From assembly GCA_018136815.1 (NCBI GenBank), contig CM030934.1:5095587-5159586 (forward strand): 64,000 bases of DNA, given 5' to 3'. Below the pieces are notes generated by a model. The model searched no databases and was not told the DNA's origin. It worked only from the letters and a program-made list of their open reading frames with translations. Numbering within the stretch: the first letter of the stretch is position 1; the number at the start of each line of letters is the position of its first letter. Source of the DNA: Isochrysis galbana. Lineage: Eukaryota > Haptophyta > Isochrysidales > Isochrysidaceae. Of this stretch, positions 53,503 through 64,000 are shown piece after piece. Made by a program: the position numbers and the translations under genes.

Positions 53503-54555
53503 CGTTGAATCTACGACATCGCTATCGTGCTACCCAAAGCCTACGCCAGCCGTGGTTACCAAGCATCCCTGCAAGCTGCACAATCAGGGAGGACAACATC
53601 ACGAGCTAAATAGCGCGACTTCAATTGTGTGTGATCATCATTACCTCCCTTTCTAGTCCTTCTGTTTGATCGCGTTGATTGAGTCATTGGATATATTTGT
53701 GGAAGAGCTTCTCAAGGCAAGGCGCAGTTGCGAAACCCACGAACAACCCCAGCGAAACACTTTCACAAATAAGCAGATGAAATTAAACGTTTTAATATTC
53801 TTACCGCACAAGCGGCAAGCGGCCGTGGACCCACCACTTTCTTTTGTGGAGCAATAATAATACTATTAATAGTAATAATAAATTAAATCTTTTAATAGTC
53901 TCACCGCACACGCGGCCGTGGACCCTCTACTTTCTACTCACGTAGGAAAACTTTCTACACCCCCACTCCCCCGGCCCTTCTCCCCCCGCCATAAGGCGAC
54001 TCCCCCCGTGCACTACTAGGGGCGCGGCGAGGACGGCCTGGACGCTGGCGCTCGTGAGCCAGGTGTCGAAGCGTTGAGAAGCTGGAAGTCGGTGGCAACG
54101 TCGGGCGAGGGCGAATCCTGCGAGGGGCGGGTCGGGGTGGTCAGGGCGGGTACGTGTGTGGCCTAGGGGGCCGTGTGCGCGAACTATGAGGTGCGCTGAG
54201 GGCTGCGCAGATGACGTCTTGCCTTCAGCAGGCAGGCGATCAATCTCGGGCGGCCGACGAGTGGGACGGATCAATAAGGAGTCCGGTGTGATGAATACTC
54301 TGTTTCAAAATACGTCTATCACTCCCGCGGCGGGCGCCGCGGTTCTTTACCGGTAGAGCCCCAGAGCTTGTGCAAGGGAGGGGCGAGGGGGGAGGAGAAT
54401 CGCACCATTTTCTGGCGAAGATTTTCGTGGCGGCAGGTGGCCCCCCTGGGAGTTTTGTTGTGGACTTTGGAAAATGGTCAAAAAATGTCACCCCCCCCCC
54501 ATATTAGTACTTAAAAAGCCCTGTTTGACCGCCCTACATATAGGTGCATATTTCT
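53503..54555. repeat. intergenic; inverted copy of the 18.3 kb repeat block
   Basis: 53892-53942 is the exact reverse complement of 18267-18317. A diverged copy lies just upstream at about 53795-53845 (TTAATATTCTTACCGCACAAGCGG, CCGTGGACCCACCACTTTC). An AT-rich stretch separates them (53855-53890). The remainder of the interval shows no gene. Confidence 0.8.
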
Positions 54556-54955
54556 TATAAGATTCTGCTTCAACCTACTTTTATAAGTAGGGGTCAATGG
54601 GGGCCTCGCGCCCCCCTCTCTCCATCGCGGACACCCCCAGGGGTGGGCCCGTACAATCAACCACAGCCCCTGCCCTTTGGCAGGGGCTGGGCAATCATCA
54701 CACTGGCCCAGACCCCTAGTGGGCGCGGGCCGTGATTCGCACTCCCACGCCCTGCGTGGGCCTGCCCTCGAGCTGACCCCCCCCCCTTCCCTGGTCGCCA
54801 GGCAGACAGATGCCTCTGGGCGGCTCCCATGGCCAGCGAGGCAAGCGTGGGAGAGGCAGGGGGGGCCAGGGGCTGAGCCCCAGCCTCCACTGCCCCCTGA
54901 GCTGCCCTTGCTGGCCCTCTGGGAGCTCCCAAAGGCCCTCTGAGAGCAAGCCGTG
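54556..54955 (+). repeat. dispersed repeat family B, copy 2
   Basis: CAACCTACTTTTATAAGTAG at 54572 begins the same ordered blocks as 23477-23850, including GCCTCGCGCCCCCCTCTCTC, GGTGGGCCCGTACA, GACCCCTAGTGGGCGCGGGC, GGTCGCCAGGCAGACAG, GGGCTGAGCCCCAGCC and GCCCTCTGGG. Confidence 0.88.
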
Positions 54956-55338
54956 GCGCGCCGCATGGCGACGCGCCGCAGGGAGAGGGGTGGAGGAGAA
55001 TGGAGAGGGGGAGAGGGGGGGATTTGCACCCCCCCCGATGGCCGATGGAGTGCGGTAAGAAACGGGCCCCGTTTGCGTTAGCAAACGGGCGAAGGGGGGC
55101 GGCTGGCGACAGGAGGGGGAGAAGAAGGGAGTGGCTCAAGACGTCCCTGTGGCAGGTATAGGGGGGCGCAGTCATTTATTTCTTCGAGGACTGCTCGCGG
55201 CGCGAGCTGTAAGGGCCGTTCCGCTTCTCGACGAGAGGTCCCTCCCCCCCCCCGGTGCTTTTTCCCGGAGAGTCGGCCGGCGTCGACCGGTCCGCCTCAA
55301 ATAAAAAATAATTACAACTGGGAATATCGGCGGCTGCA
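54956..55338. other. no gene recognised
   Basis: G-rich, then an AT-rich stretch (about 55297-55315) shortly before the next ATG that could be promoter sequence. No motif claimed. Confidence 0.4.
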
Positions 55339-56013
55339 ATGAGCCGCTGGCCGATGCCGCACGCCGACGCAGGTGAAGACGCAGGTGAAGATGTCCCAGC
55401 AGGCCCTGCAGAGACCCCGGCAGAGCCCGGGGGCGGGCGGGCGGGTCATCTGAGCGCCCCGGCTTGCATTAATGGTCATGTCTCGGGCCTAGGCTCCTTC
55501 AGACGGCGAAGGGGTAGCGTTGCGCACTCCCGGGGTTGCTGGAGTGTTGCAGCGGCAAACTGCGAGGATGCTGCTGAGGCCGTAGAGGTCGCCAGTCGAG
55601 CGCCCGAAGTCAGTGGTGTCGCAGATTTGGCAACCAATGGTGAGTCAGGCGCTCTCCGGCTGGGCTCCTTCAGAAGGCGAAGGCTTAGCGTCACGCATTC
55701 CCAGTGTTGCGGGAGTGGTGCAGCTTGCGAGAGTGCAGATGAAAGCAGCCTTCACGTCGCCGGCGCTGCAGCGCCCGCTGTTTTCAAGGAGATTGGTGAC
55801 GCCCATGTGCTACTGTCTCGCATGTACCACAGGTCTGGCGCAAGCACTGCTCGCACAGTGCTGGCTGTCTTCTTCTACAAGATCGGCAGGGAGCGCACGC
55901 GTCTGGAATCAGCCGGAGTCGAGACGGACGAACAGCACGAGGAAACGCAGCAGGGTGAAATAGCGGAGGGAGCATGTTCGAGCGACAGCGACAACAACGT
56001 GCCCAGCCTCTGA
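55339..56013 (+). CDS. hypothetical protein with duplicated RRRxSV motif
   Basis: The ATG at 55339 gives 224 residues. The N terminus is acidic and Pro-rich (DAGEDAGEDVPAGPAETPAE). Two copies of a motif follow: LGSFRRRRGSVAHSRGCWS near residue 50 and LGSFRRRRLSVTHSQCCGS near residue 108, 58 residues apart. The RRRxS context is a consensus for basophilic kinases such as PKA. A C-terminal helix (FKEIGDAHVLLSRMYHRSG) precedes an acidic tail ending DSDNNVPSL. Not recognised as any family. The internal duplication supports it being a real gene. Confidence 0.5.
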   Translation: MSRWPMPHADAGEDAGEDVPAGPAETPAEPGGGRAGHLSAPACINGHVSGLGSFRRRRGSVAHSRGCWSVAAANCEDAAEAVEVASRAPEVSGVADLATNGESGALRLGSFRRRRLSVTHSQCCGSGAACESADESSLHVAGAAAPAVFKEIGDAHVLLSRMYHRSGASTARTVLAVFFYKIGRERTRLESAGVETDEQHEETQQGEIAEGACSSDSDNNVPSL

Positions 56014-56735
56014 AAATGGGCCCCCCGCTGGCTTCATGTGTTCAGCGCGGGGCTGTTGTGTTGCTGCTGCACTTCCGCTGCTGCGCTTCCCATGTCCGCA
56101 TAAGTGAATGAATCAGCTTGAGGATCTTGTATTGAATAGAACGGGTGTGTGCGCGCGGGATTTGATGTGCGCGCACGGGCTCCGCAGCTGTATGTGGCGT
56201 CGATGCCGCAGTTGGAGTGAAGGAGTGTGCGTGCAGTGCAGGTGCCTGCTTATTTTTTCCGATAACATGGGTGGTGTGCCCCACCACTTGATCAATTTTG
56301 GCTCTCAACTTGCAATCCCACGCGAGCACGATCAACAGCCACCTTGGCGGGCTACTGGCCGCCCAGCGCGCCCCGTTCACCGTGTCTTCACCTGCACCTG
56401 CAGTTCTTGCACTCTCACCTTCACCTGCACCTTCACTGAAGAAAAAACTTCGGACCAGCACCTTCCCAGTTGGAAAATTTTTTTATTCTCAATGGGTTTT
56501 CCCTCATTTTAACTTTGTCGCATTCATCCTAGATGATGCGATTTCCAGGCTCTTATTTCCAGGTCCTTCGCCGTGCGGCCACACGGTGAAGCTCAGGTAC
56601 TTCTAGGTTGGTAGGGTTCGTCCCTAGCGACCTAGAATTCGAGTTCTCGTTTCGTTCCTTCTAGCCTGTTTGTCAGGTATCGGACGAGCACATTCATAAG
56701 CTTCTTCGCTCGATGGTCCGGGTTAAGCCTCAGTA
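56014..56735. other. no gene recognised; possible 5' flank or LTR of the gypsy element
   Basis: The gypsy reading frame has its first upstream stop (TAG) near 56733. A minus-strand frame at 56632-56856 reads naturally (VVVAFGPTARDVLRQGL, LMNVLVRYLTNRLEG) and may reflect another element. No LTR could be delimited because no second copy lies in the window. Confidence 0.4.
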
Positions 56736-56901
56736 GGGGTCCGGCGGGGTCCCCGTCCTTCAAACCCTGGCGGAGAACATCGCGGGCGGTGGGCCCGAAC
56801 GCCACCACCACCATCCCGATCCGATCCCTACGCCGCTTGGGGAGAAGAGCTGTCAACGCGGCGATTCTCCCCCTGTCTCTAGCTCTATTCAGTCCTCGAC
56901 G

Positions 56902-59900
56902 GTGGGAGCCGCCTCGCCGGCTGAAGCCCCCGCCGAACGGCTATCTCGGAAGCCGGAGTCGACACTTGACCCGGGCTCCTGGAAACAGGTTTGCCCCGGA
57001 GATCGTCGCGACCCGACTCTCCGAAATTCGTGTACGTCTACAAGTTCTTCTATTACTTCGCACGCTATTAGGATGTTAGGGGCTGATTCTCGCACGCTGC
57101 CCCTCTTGGAGTCTGTTTCTACGGATACTATGCTGTCATCGGTTCCTTCTAACTCTCCTAGGTCTTTCGACGCATCTTCATCCCTGGGTTCACCCCCCGA
57201 CGGCCCTGCCCAAGGGGGTGGGCTAGGTAGATTCGACGCGTCTTCGGTCTCTTCGTTTCGTAAACGAACAGTTGTGAAGCCCTCGAGGGCTGTCGACTCG
57301 GTATCATCTTCTGCTCTAGGTTCTATGGATAGGTCCGACGTGGCCGCTGCCGCGTACGAAAACGTTGTTGCTGCTTTACCTGTTTCTGCTCTTTCCCGGC
57401 GGGACCCCTCTGGAGACCTCTCTCCCAAGGGCCATAGCCGGAGCCGCTCTGCGGACGAATCGTCGTTGTCTACCGTAGGTTCTCGTGCTGTTGAGGCGGA
57501 GACTAGTGTCTCCTCTTCACCTCTCTCCCCGGTTCGTTATATTTCTCCGTCATCGTGTTCATTCTCTCGTCTCGAAGTTGCACCTGTTCTCGTTTCTGAC
57601 CTGGTTCCCGACCCGGAAGGGTCGGCTTCCGGGGTCGATGAAGTTGAAGGTTGCAAGGGAGCTGCGGCTTTCCGCGCTCACGCCGTGGTCACTCCAGCCT
57701 CGGGAGACGCAGGGGCCGTCGATTACGATCCCACGTCGCGCACCACATGGACGCCGGCGTCTCCTCTTTCTCTCGGCTCTCCGGAGGATCCCCATTCCAG
57801 GGATCGCCCGCCGGGGCCAACCCCCTTCAGGTCTAGCCCACCGAAACTTGAGGGCGACGACCCCCTCCCCCTGAATTCTACTGCCGAGGCCATCCACCGG
57901 ATCGCCGTGGTTGGTTGTTCCTCGGCCGCCAAGTCTACTGAAGCTGCCCGCGCCCCTACGCGCGAGCTTCAAATGTTAGCCGCCTCCCGTGCCCGGGCTA
58001 GCGGTTCCTCCGTCATCTTGCCCCGCCATCTCGCCGAAGCTGCTCTAGCCTTGCGGCGGCCGGACGCGAGCACTCATGCATCGCCCTCTGCCGTGTTGCC
58101 GACGCATTTTGACGAGCTTTGCGCTGAGTTGGCAGCGATCCACGACGCCGTGACGTTCGACGCGGCCGAGGGGATTCCTCCACCCCGCGTTCTAGTCGTC
58201 GGTGAAGCTAGCGGGGTCGTGTCTTCGATGTTCCTACTTGCCGGAGCGCACGTCGCGACGTGCGATCTACGACCGTCGGAGATCGACTACATTCCCCACT
58301 TCTGCGGAGATGCTCTTCACATTCAAAATCTCGGTTGGGACCTCGTGGTCGCGCATCCGCCGTGCACGTATTTGTCGGCGGTGAGTTGCCAGTGGCTCGA
58401 TCGGGAACCGGGACGTCGCCAGGCTCTCGAATCCGCCGCTAGAGTCTTCCTCGCCATGGCAAGCGCCGACGCGCCTTTCGTTGCCGTCGAAAATCCTCGA
58501 ATGCACGCGGAAGCCTCTGCCTTAGTCGGGGGGTTGCGACCGCGGCAGTTTGTGCAGCCGTGGCAGCACGGCACGGGCCATCAAAAGGCAACTGGCCTGT
58601 ACCTGACGGCTTCACTCCCGCCCCTGCAGCCTTCGAAGATTGTCGAGGGACGTCTATCCGCGATGGCGGATCTATCGCCGTCGCCTCACCGTGGCGCCCT
58701 TCGCAGCCGCACCTATGTGGGCATTGCCGGTGCAATGGCGGCCCAGTGGATGCCGGTCTTGCGCCGTTATGCGCGCAAAGCCAAGGCGTCGCGTTCGCTC
58801 AACTTCACGGTGGACTGGGCAATTTCCCAAGCAGCTGCCAGCTTGAGAGAACGCCCCTCGCTTTGTTCGACCGGCTTCGAACTGGCTGAGCCGAGGACGG
58901 CTCTAGCTCGCTTCATGGAGGGGAGAGGCGAAGCAGCTTCTAGCCCTCACCTCACGCCTCCCAGCGGTTCGCCAGTGTCTGATTCGGTTGTCGTGATCAG
59001 AGACGCGGGCCCCGTTGCCGATGCGTCTCGCCTGCTTCATCGGAAGGACTCGGAAACCAACGCATCGCAAGACGGGACCGTGGCGGAAGTGGACTGCTTC
59101 ACGCCGTGGGAGTGGCCCAGGAAGGACCGCTCTACAACGCCAGGCCCTCCAAACACGGTGAAGAAGCGCCGCAGCAAGTGGCAGGTCTTCGACCGTGATG
59201 TAATTTCGGGGGTCCATCGGTGGCGGGATGTCACGCCTTCCATCGCCCAAGAAATCGCTGAGCAAGCGGCAGCTGCGGAGCCGTCGGAACCTTCCATCTT
59301 GTCTCGACTGGGCTCTCAAGGCATCAATGCACTATCTCCGAGCGCCTCCTTCACGGCTGGCGACGAAGGAGTGGCCGAACCGACCGGTTCGGTCGTAGCC
59401 GAAAGGCCACTTGAAAACGGGGATGTTGGGCTGGACTCGGGAGAAGATGATACGCCCGAGACTCCAGAACACCGGAGCATGCAGGCCCTCGAGACCAAGC
59501 CCTCCGACGCCGCCGACGGAGAAGGTACTCCACAGGCATTGTGTGGCGATGGGGCTGCCGCTAGGGGCCTCAGTGCGGCTGGTTTTTCCGAGTTGTCGAA
59601 GCTTCCGAAGACAGACTTGCAGAAGTCCCTGGAGAAGGAATGGTCACGCCAAATGGATCAACCTCGGCATCCGACGGACCGTCGAGGGCTAGGCTATGAT
59701 GGCGTGCCTAACCCCTCTAGTTCGGCAGAGGCATCCCCATACTCTTCAATACCATTCGTGCCGCAGACGGTAGCCGCCGCTATCGAGCGAGTGCCCCACG
59801 TCGATGAATCTTCTCCGTCCAGGCCAGCCTCCAATCCAACCACCCCGTCACCCGGAGCCGGAACCTCGCTTCCAGTAGAATCTATCGCGGACACGCCGCC

Positions 59901-61169
59901 GCCGCTCTACCCTCGTCACTGCCCCTATGTCCGCGATCTCGTGGTCTGCCGTGCCGATGGCGACCGCGCAGCTCAAGGGTTCGTTCTCCCGGACGTTGCC
60001 CTCACGGTGAACAGCACCCTGGCTGACACTGGAGCGGGCCCGTCAGTAATCACCACTGCTCTTCTCGATCGACTACCTGAAGACGCTTGCGTCGAACGCG
60101 TATCGGACGCTACCGTCCCCAACCTACATGGGCCGGACGGCCTTCCTCTCATCACTAGGGGCCGGGCTAGCCTCGTCTTCTCCTTGTCCGGTCGCCTCTT
60201 TCGTCATTTGTTCGCGGTCATCGAAGGGAACCCGATGCTTCTGCTCGGGAACGATTTTTTGGCCGCCCACTCCGCTACCATTTCTCTCGACGCCGCGAGC
60301 TCGGAAGGAAGCCTCCGCCTCCGTCCGGCCTCTGGCGATTCAGAAGATTCTTCAAGAGTCCTTTCCGAATGTGTAGTCAGAGTTTCCACGGCGCCGCCCC
60401 CAGTCGCGGACTCCGGCTTCGTCGGAGCTATCTCGATGTCACCCGGTCAGCCGCTGACTGTCGACTTTCTGGAGAGGTCGACGGGAACACGAGAGACCCC
60501 GGGCGGATCGGAGGGTGAGGCTGCTGCTGATGCTAGGCAGCCACTCTATACACCTCTCTTTGAGTCTGCCGACGAGTTTGCGGCCAAAGCTCCGGCGTCT
60601 ACCTCGTCCGAATATCTTCTCTACACGGAGCAAGCGGTGACGATTCCTGCCTTCCACCGCGCAACCATCTGGGTCAGGGTTCCGCTAGCTCTCCGAGATC
60701 ATTCGGACTGCGCGATGCTAGTCGACCGCCTACCAAATCGCGAGGCTCTCGATTCGTCCTCTCTCGTAATGCCCACGGTGGTCACGCCCACGGACGATCA
60801 CCGCATCGCGGTGACGATCGTCCACACCGGAGTCGATGCGCTGACCCTGCCGTCTCTGCATCCGATAGCTTCGCTCCAGGTGCGCTTCAAGTTGCACCGG
60901 GGCTGGACTCCGACTGGAAGCGAGGGGGATGGTGACCCTGTCACCGCGCTGAGCGAGGAGCAACGATCTCTACTCGACTCAGCCACCATCGATCCGGACC
61001 GGCTTCTTTCCGACGATCAACGAGAAGAAGTACGCCAACTCTTGGCCCGGCGCATCAAAGCTTTCGCGTTGCACCCGGGGGCTCCAAACCATACGCACGT
61101 TCTCGAGGTGGAGTTGCCACTCAACCCCGTCGCTGTTCCTCACCGGCACGCTCCGTCTAGAGTGGGCCG
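56902..61169 (+). CDS. gypsy polyprotein, N-terminal part: disordered region, DNA methyltransferase, aspartic protease
   Basis: The segment is open throughout. No ATG is found before about 57075 (the frame's earlier start candidates are non-ATG), so the true start may lie upstream or be spliced. Residue numbers here count from 56902. Residues 1-420 are Ser/Pro-rich and low in structure, in the place of gag. Residues 429-616 are the methyltransferase described separately. A 400-residue Pro/Glu-rich linker follows. The aspartic protease has its catalytic triad LADTGAGPS with Asp at residue 1042, followed by SLVFSLSGRLFRHLFAVIEG and LLLGNDFLAAHSATISLD, the flap and LGND-type strand of retropepsins. 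The frame is cut by the gap before the RT. Confidence 0.85.
58186..58749 (+). other. phage-type C5-cytosine DNA methyltransferase domain inside the polyprotein
   Basis: Motif I region RVLVVGEASGVVSSMFLLAG is followed by the SAM-binding acidic strand VATCDLRPSE. DLVVAHPPCTYLSAVSCQWL carries motif IV with the catalytic Cys at about 58363-58365. ALESAARVFLAMA precedes motif VI, FVAVENPRMH. QPWQHGTGHQKATGLYL, PSKIVEGR, SPSPHRGALRSRTYVGIAGA and MAAQW complete a pattern I recognise from small phage and giant-virus cytosine methyltransferases (PPCTYL, ENP.MH, QPW.FGHGE.KAT, RS.T..GIA.AMA.QW). It is not the eukaryotic Dnmt1/Dnmt3 type. All expected catalytic residues are present. It would methylate cytosine C5 if active. 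Confidence 0.85.
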
Positions 61170-61269
61170 NNNNNNNNNNNNNNNNNNNNNNNNNNNNNNN
61201 NNNNNNNNNNNNNNNNNNNNNNNNNNNNNNNNNNNNNNNNNNNNNNNNNNNNNNNNNNNNNNNNNNNNN
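61170..61269. other. assembly gap (100 N) within the gypsy element
   Basis: Exactly 100 N. The reading frame differs on the two sides, which is uninformative because the gap length is arbitrary. Confidence 0.99.
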
Positions 61270-61276
61270 CGCAGGC

Positions 61277-64000
61277 GAGCTCATCATAGAAGAGGAGGTA
61301 GCCAAGATGGAAGCCGCCGGCATTATTCGCAAGTCAAATTCGGCTTGGGCTTCCCGAGTAGTCCTGGTCAGCAAGAAAGATGGCTCCGTTCGATTCTGCG
61401 TGGACTACCGCGACACGAACGCCAAGCTACGCGTCGAGGATAGCCCTCTACCCCTCATTGTAGAGGCTATTGATAGGCTAGCGTCCGGCCAAGGGCCGCT
61501 CAGTTCTCTCTTTTTATGTACTCTCGATTTAGCCTCTGGTTTTTTGGGCATCCCGATCAAAGAATCGCACAAACATATCACCGCTTTCACTACCCACCGC
61601 GGCAAATACGAGTTCAACTTTCTACCGTTCGGCATCCAATCAGGTCCCTCCTACATGTGCCGCTTGATGGACATCGTTCTCGGTGCGCTAGCTTGGGAGA
61701 TCTGCATGCCTTACCTCGATGATGTGGGCATCTGGTCAACGGGCGTGGGTCCTTCCGAAGAGGCCAGGGCACAGGCTTCGTTCGAGCAAATGCTTCACCG
61801 GCTAGACCTCGTTCTCGAGCGGCTAGAGTGGGCCGGCCTGACCTGCAAGATGTCCAAGTGTGTCTTCTTTGCCACCTCTACGGAGTACCTCGGTCACGTT
61901 GTCTCGAGGGAAGGTCTCAAGATGGACCCGAAGAAGGTCGCAGCTGTCGCCGACATCGACCCGTCATCCATCAACTCCTTGGAAGCGGTTCGATCTTTCC
62001 TCGGCCTTTGCTCCTACTATCGTCGATTCATTCGCCAATTCGCCGCTAAGGCTGCTCCCCTCACTGCTCTCACGCGGAAGGGCTGCGACGTGGCAAAGGA
62101 GTCCCAGTCCGAGGAGTGTCGCCGAGCTATCCAAGAGCTCAAGACAGCGATCACTTCGGAGCCCGTCTTGACTCCACCCAGGGATGATCGGCCCTTCATC
62201 GTCAAGACCGATGGAGCTAGCAAGTTGGGCATCGCCGGCATCCTCTCGCAGCTAGGAGACGATAACCGTGAACGAGTCGTTGGGTACTACGCTCGCAGTC
62301 TCACCTCGGCCGAACGCCATTGGACGGTGACCGAGATTGAACTCTTGGCCGCCCTGGAATCCATCCGAAATTGGCGACCCTACCTTTGGGGGCGTCGGTT
62401 CAAGTTAGTCGTCGACCACTCCGCGCTGCGATGGCTGCATACCATGAAGGATCAAGTAGCCGGTGGGCCAGCCTCTCGGCTGACTCGGTGGGCTCTCAAG
62501 TTGGCTGAGTACCGGTTCGACGTCGAACATAAACCAGGAGCTGTTCATCAGGATGCTGACGGGCTGTCCCGGCTAGCATCCCTGGAGCCGGAACACGAAG
62601 ACGAACCACTCGCCGGCCCAGCGTCGTTAGCGGTACGTGAGCCTGGCTCAGAGTCTCTAGCCGAGCATGAACGGTCTCATCCGGTGGCTGCCATCACGCG
62701 CTCCGTAGTTACGGCGCGAGGGCTTCAAGCTTTGGACCGATCTCGTCGTCGAGCCTCCGATTCCGGGCCCGCCATCCAGTCCAGTTATTTGGCTCCGGGT
62801 ACGCCGACTTCCGAAGAGATGAAAGCGGCCCTGGCGGAAGATCCGTTCGTAGAGCCACTCCTAGGCTCAGGAGAGACGGCCAACCACGAGCCATCAGGCC
62901 AAGGGTCGCCTCCGCCGGCCGCCGCCTCAGGCCCCGTTGCCGACGATGATTCGTGTTCCAGTCCTGTCGCTCCCGCTCCCGCTCCCGCTCAGCAATCCAA
63001 GATGTTTCGCCGTTTCGTCGTTCACGATGGGCTCGTCTACTATCGCACCGTTCCTGACTCCACCGACCCGGACTCGCTAGTGCTCTATGTTCCGCCCTCC
63101 TTGCGGTCTCGCTACCTTTTTGCCTACCACGATCGCTCCGGTCACCTTGGAGTTTCTCGTATGTCCGGTCTTCTTCGTACTCGGGTATACTGGCCTGGCA
63201 TGTCTTCCGACGTTGCATCCTACGTCCGGGAATGCCACGAGTGCACCCTCGCCAAGCCGCTACCTAGGGCTCTAGCGTCGCCCTCCGGTCTCTCCGTGGG
63301 CACCTACCCCTTTGATGTGGTCTACTGCGACGTGCTCGCACTGGCTCCCACTCACAACTTCGTGCCTGGAGTCTCGGGTTACGACAAGCTGGTCGTCCTC
63401 ATCGACTCGCTCACTCGATGGATTGAGGCTGAGCCTTCGAATGGGGATCCTTCGTCGGAGGTGGCCTTGGACATGTTCATCCGCTTGATTGTGACGCGTT
63501 ATGGAGTCCCTAGGCAGCTTCGGACCGACGCCGGTTCGAATCTATGTTCGGTTCTTGTTTCGCGTATTCTGGAGCTCACCGGGACTGATTTGTCGAGTAC
63601 AGAGCCGTATCGACATGAGGGTGTAGGCTTCGTCGAACGCGCTCAGCAAACGCTCATTCGTTTGATGCGCGCCTCGAACGAGGGTGGCAGCCATTGGGTC
63701 GACCATTTGCCGTTCCTACTCCTCTCGTTGAGGGCTTCTTCCGGTCGTGTTACCTCCCGGTCTCCAGCGTCTTTGATCTTTGGGCGTGAGCTGCGTCTGC
63801 CCGCTCAACTCTCTGATCCGAAGTCCGTTTCGCCAACTGCTCTCGAGGCGGCGTCCGCCGACGTTCGCTCGTACGCATCCAGGCTCAATGCGAGCCTCCG
63901 CCTCTCTTGGTCCAGCGCTCTCGAGGCTACCCTAGCCGCTCAGGCTGAGTCGGTCCGTGACGCTACGATCAAGTCTCAAAGACCAGCTCGTTTCGAACCT
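61277..64000 (+). CDS. gypsy polyprotein, C-terminal part: reverse transcriptase, RNase H, integrase (runs off window)
   Basis: One frame is open from 61277 to the end. Reverse transcriptase: KMEAAGIIRKSNSAWASRVV, KKDGSVRFCVDYRDTN, LDLASGF, FNFLPFGIQSGP and the catalytic MPYLDDVGIW (about 61710). RNase H: FIVKTDGASKLGIAGIL, YYARSLTSAERHWTVTEIEL, FKLVVDHSALRWLH. Integrase zinc finger HHCC: AYHDRSGHLGV and YVRECHECTLAK. Catalytic core DDE: YCDVLAL (Asp 63329), LRTDAGSN (Asp 63527), GFVERAQQ (Glu 63635), with 35 residues between the second Asp and the Glu, the canonical DD35E. Ty3/gypsy is certain. The C terminus, where a chromodomain may occur, is outside the window. Confidence 0.95.

Larger units (their letters stand above)
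56736..64000 (+). mobile_element. Ty3/gypsy retrotransposon with an embedded C5-cytosine DNA methyltransferase
   Basis: An open frame runs from just after a stop near 56733 to the assembly gap at 61170 and, after the gap, in one frame to the window end. Order: Ser/Pro-rich N-terminal region (about 56.9-58.1 kb, no zinc knuckle seen), methyltransferase (58186-58749), linker, retropepsin (about 59.99-60.29 kb), linker, then reverse transcriptase, RNase H and integrase (61277 onward). The protease-RT-RNase H-integrase order is that of Ty3/gypsy. The element extends past the window and no stop interrupts the visible enzyme domains, suggesting a recently active copy. Confidence 0.9.

Noticed and set aside
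57075..58100. Gag of the gypsy element
   Set aside because: The region occupies the gag position but shows no zinc knuckle or capsid-like pattern, so gag was not assigned.

Overview
This is nuclear DNA of a GC-rich unicellular eukaryote, most plausibly a microalga of the haptophyte or stramenopile kind. That placement is an inference: no marker gene here fixes the lineage. The evidence for a eukaryote is GT-AG spliceosomal introns of about 95-600 bp, a CCT chaperonin subunit, a kinesin, a CLASP-like TOG protein, a prolyl 4-hydroxylase, and copia, gypsy and LINE retroelements. Host genes use GC-rich codons. Many are preceded by pyrimidine/purine microsatellites or poly-G/poly-C runs. Three blocks of exactly 100 N (11970-12069, 44070-44169, 61170-61269) are assembly gaps of unknown true length.

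Layout. 1-3.6 kb: a 5'-truncated Ty1/copia element. 3.8-4.8 kb: a three-exon gene with two tandem SpoVS domains. 6.3-6.9 kb: a weak minus-strand gene. 7.8-11.9 kb: a PDZ/IQ/polyproline scaffold protein. 12.3-13.5 kb: a dispersed repeat and simple sequence. 13.5-15.4 kb: a histidine acid phosphatase close to ACP6. 16.4-18.3 kb: dispersed repeats and a LINE 3' end. 19.0-20.2 kb (minus): an EFM7/NNT1-type methyltransferase, head-to-head with a DUF4291-RtcA fusion (20.9-23.1 kb). 23.4-24.2 kb: repeats. 24.3-25.1 kb: two small unknown ORFs. 25.7-35.3 kb (minus): a kinesin of about 3,177 residues with an enormous Ala/Glu-rich coiled coil. 36.7-40.1 kb: a repeat-rich island with an AT-rich ORF, an ankyrin-like fragment, a tandem array and LINE debris. 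40.3-41.9 kb (minus): a prolyl 4-hydroxylase. 42.7-46.1 kb: repeats and LINE debris. 46.5-48.2 kb (minus): CCT5, head-to-head with a CLASP-like gene (49.2-51.7 kb). 52.5-53.5 kb: a HET/TIR-like protein. 53.8-55.0 kb: repeats. 55.3-56.0 kb: an unknown protein. 56.7-64.0 kb: a Ty3/gypsy polyprotein that carries a phage-type C5-cytosine DNA methyltransferase domain ahead of its protease.

The host genes do not form one pathway. They are a housekeeping and cytoskeleton mix (protein folding, microtubule motor and regulator, RNA-end repair, lipid or phosphate metabolism, secreted hydroxylase) set among mobile-element debris. The most unusual observations are the methyltransferase-bearing retrotransposon, the DUF4291-RNA cyclase fusion, the double SpoVS protein, the kinesin tail whose internal repeats recur at exact multiples of seven residues, and several dispersed repeat families that share termini within the window.
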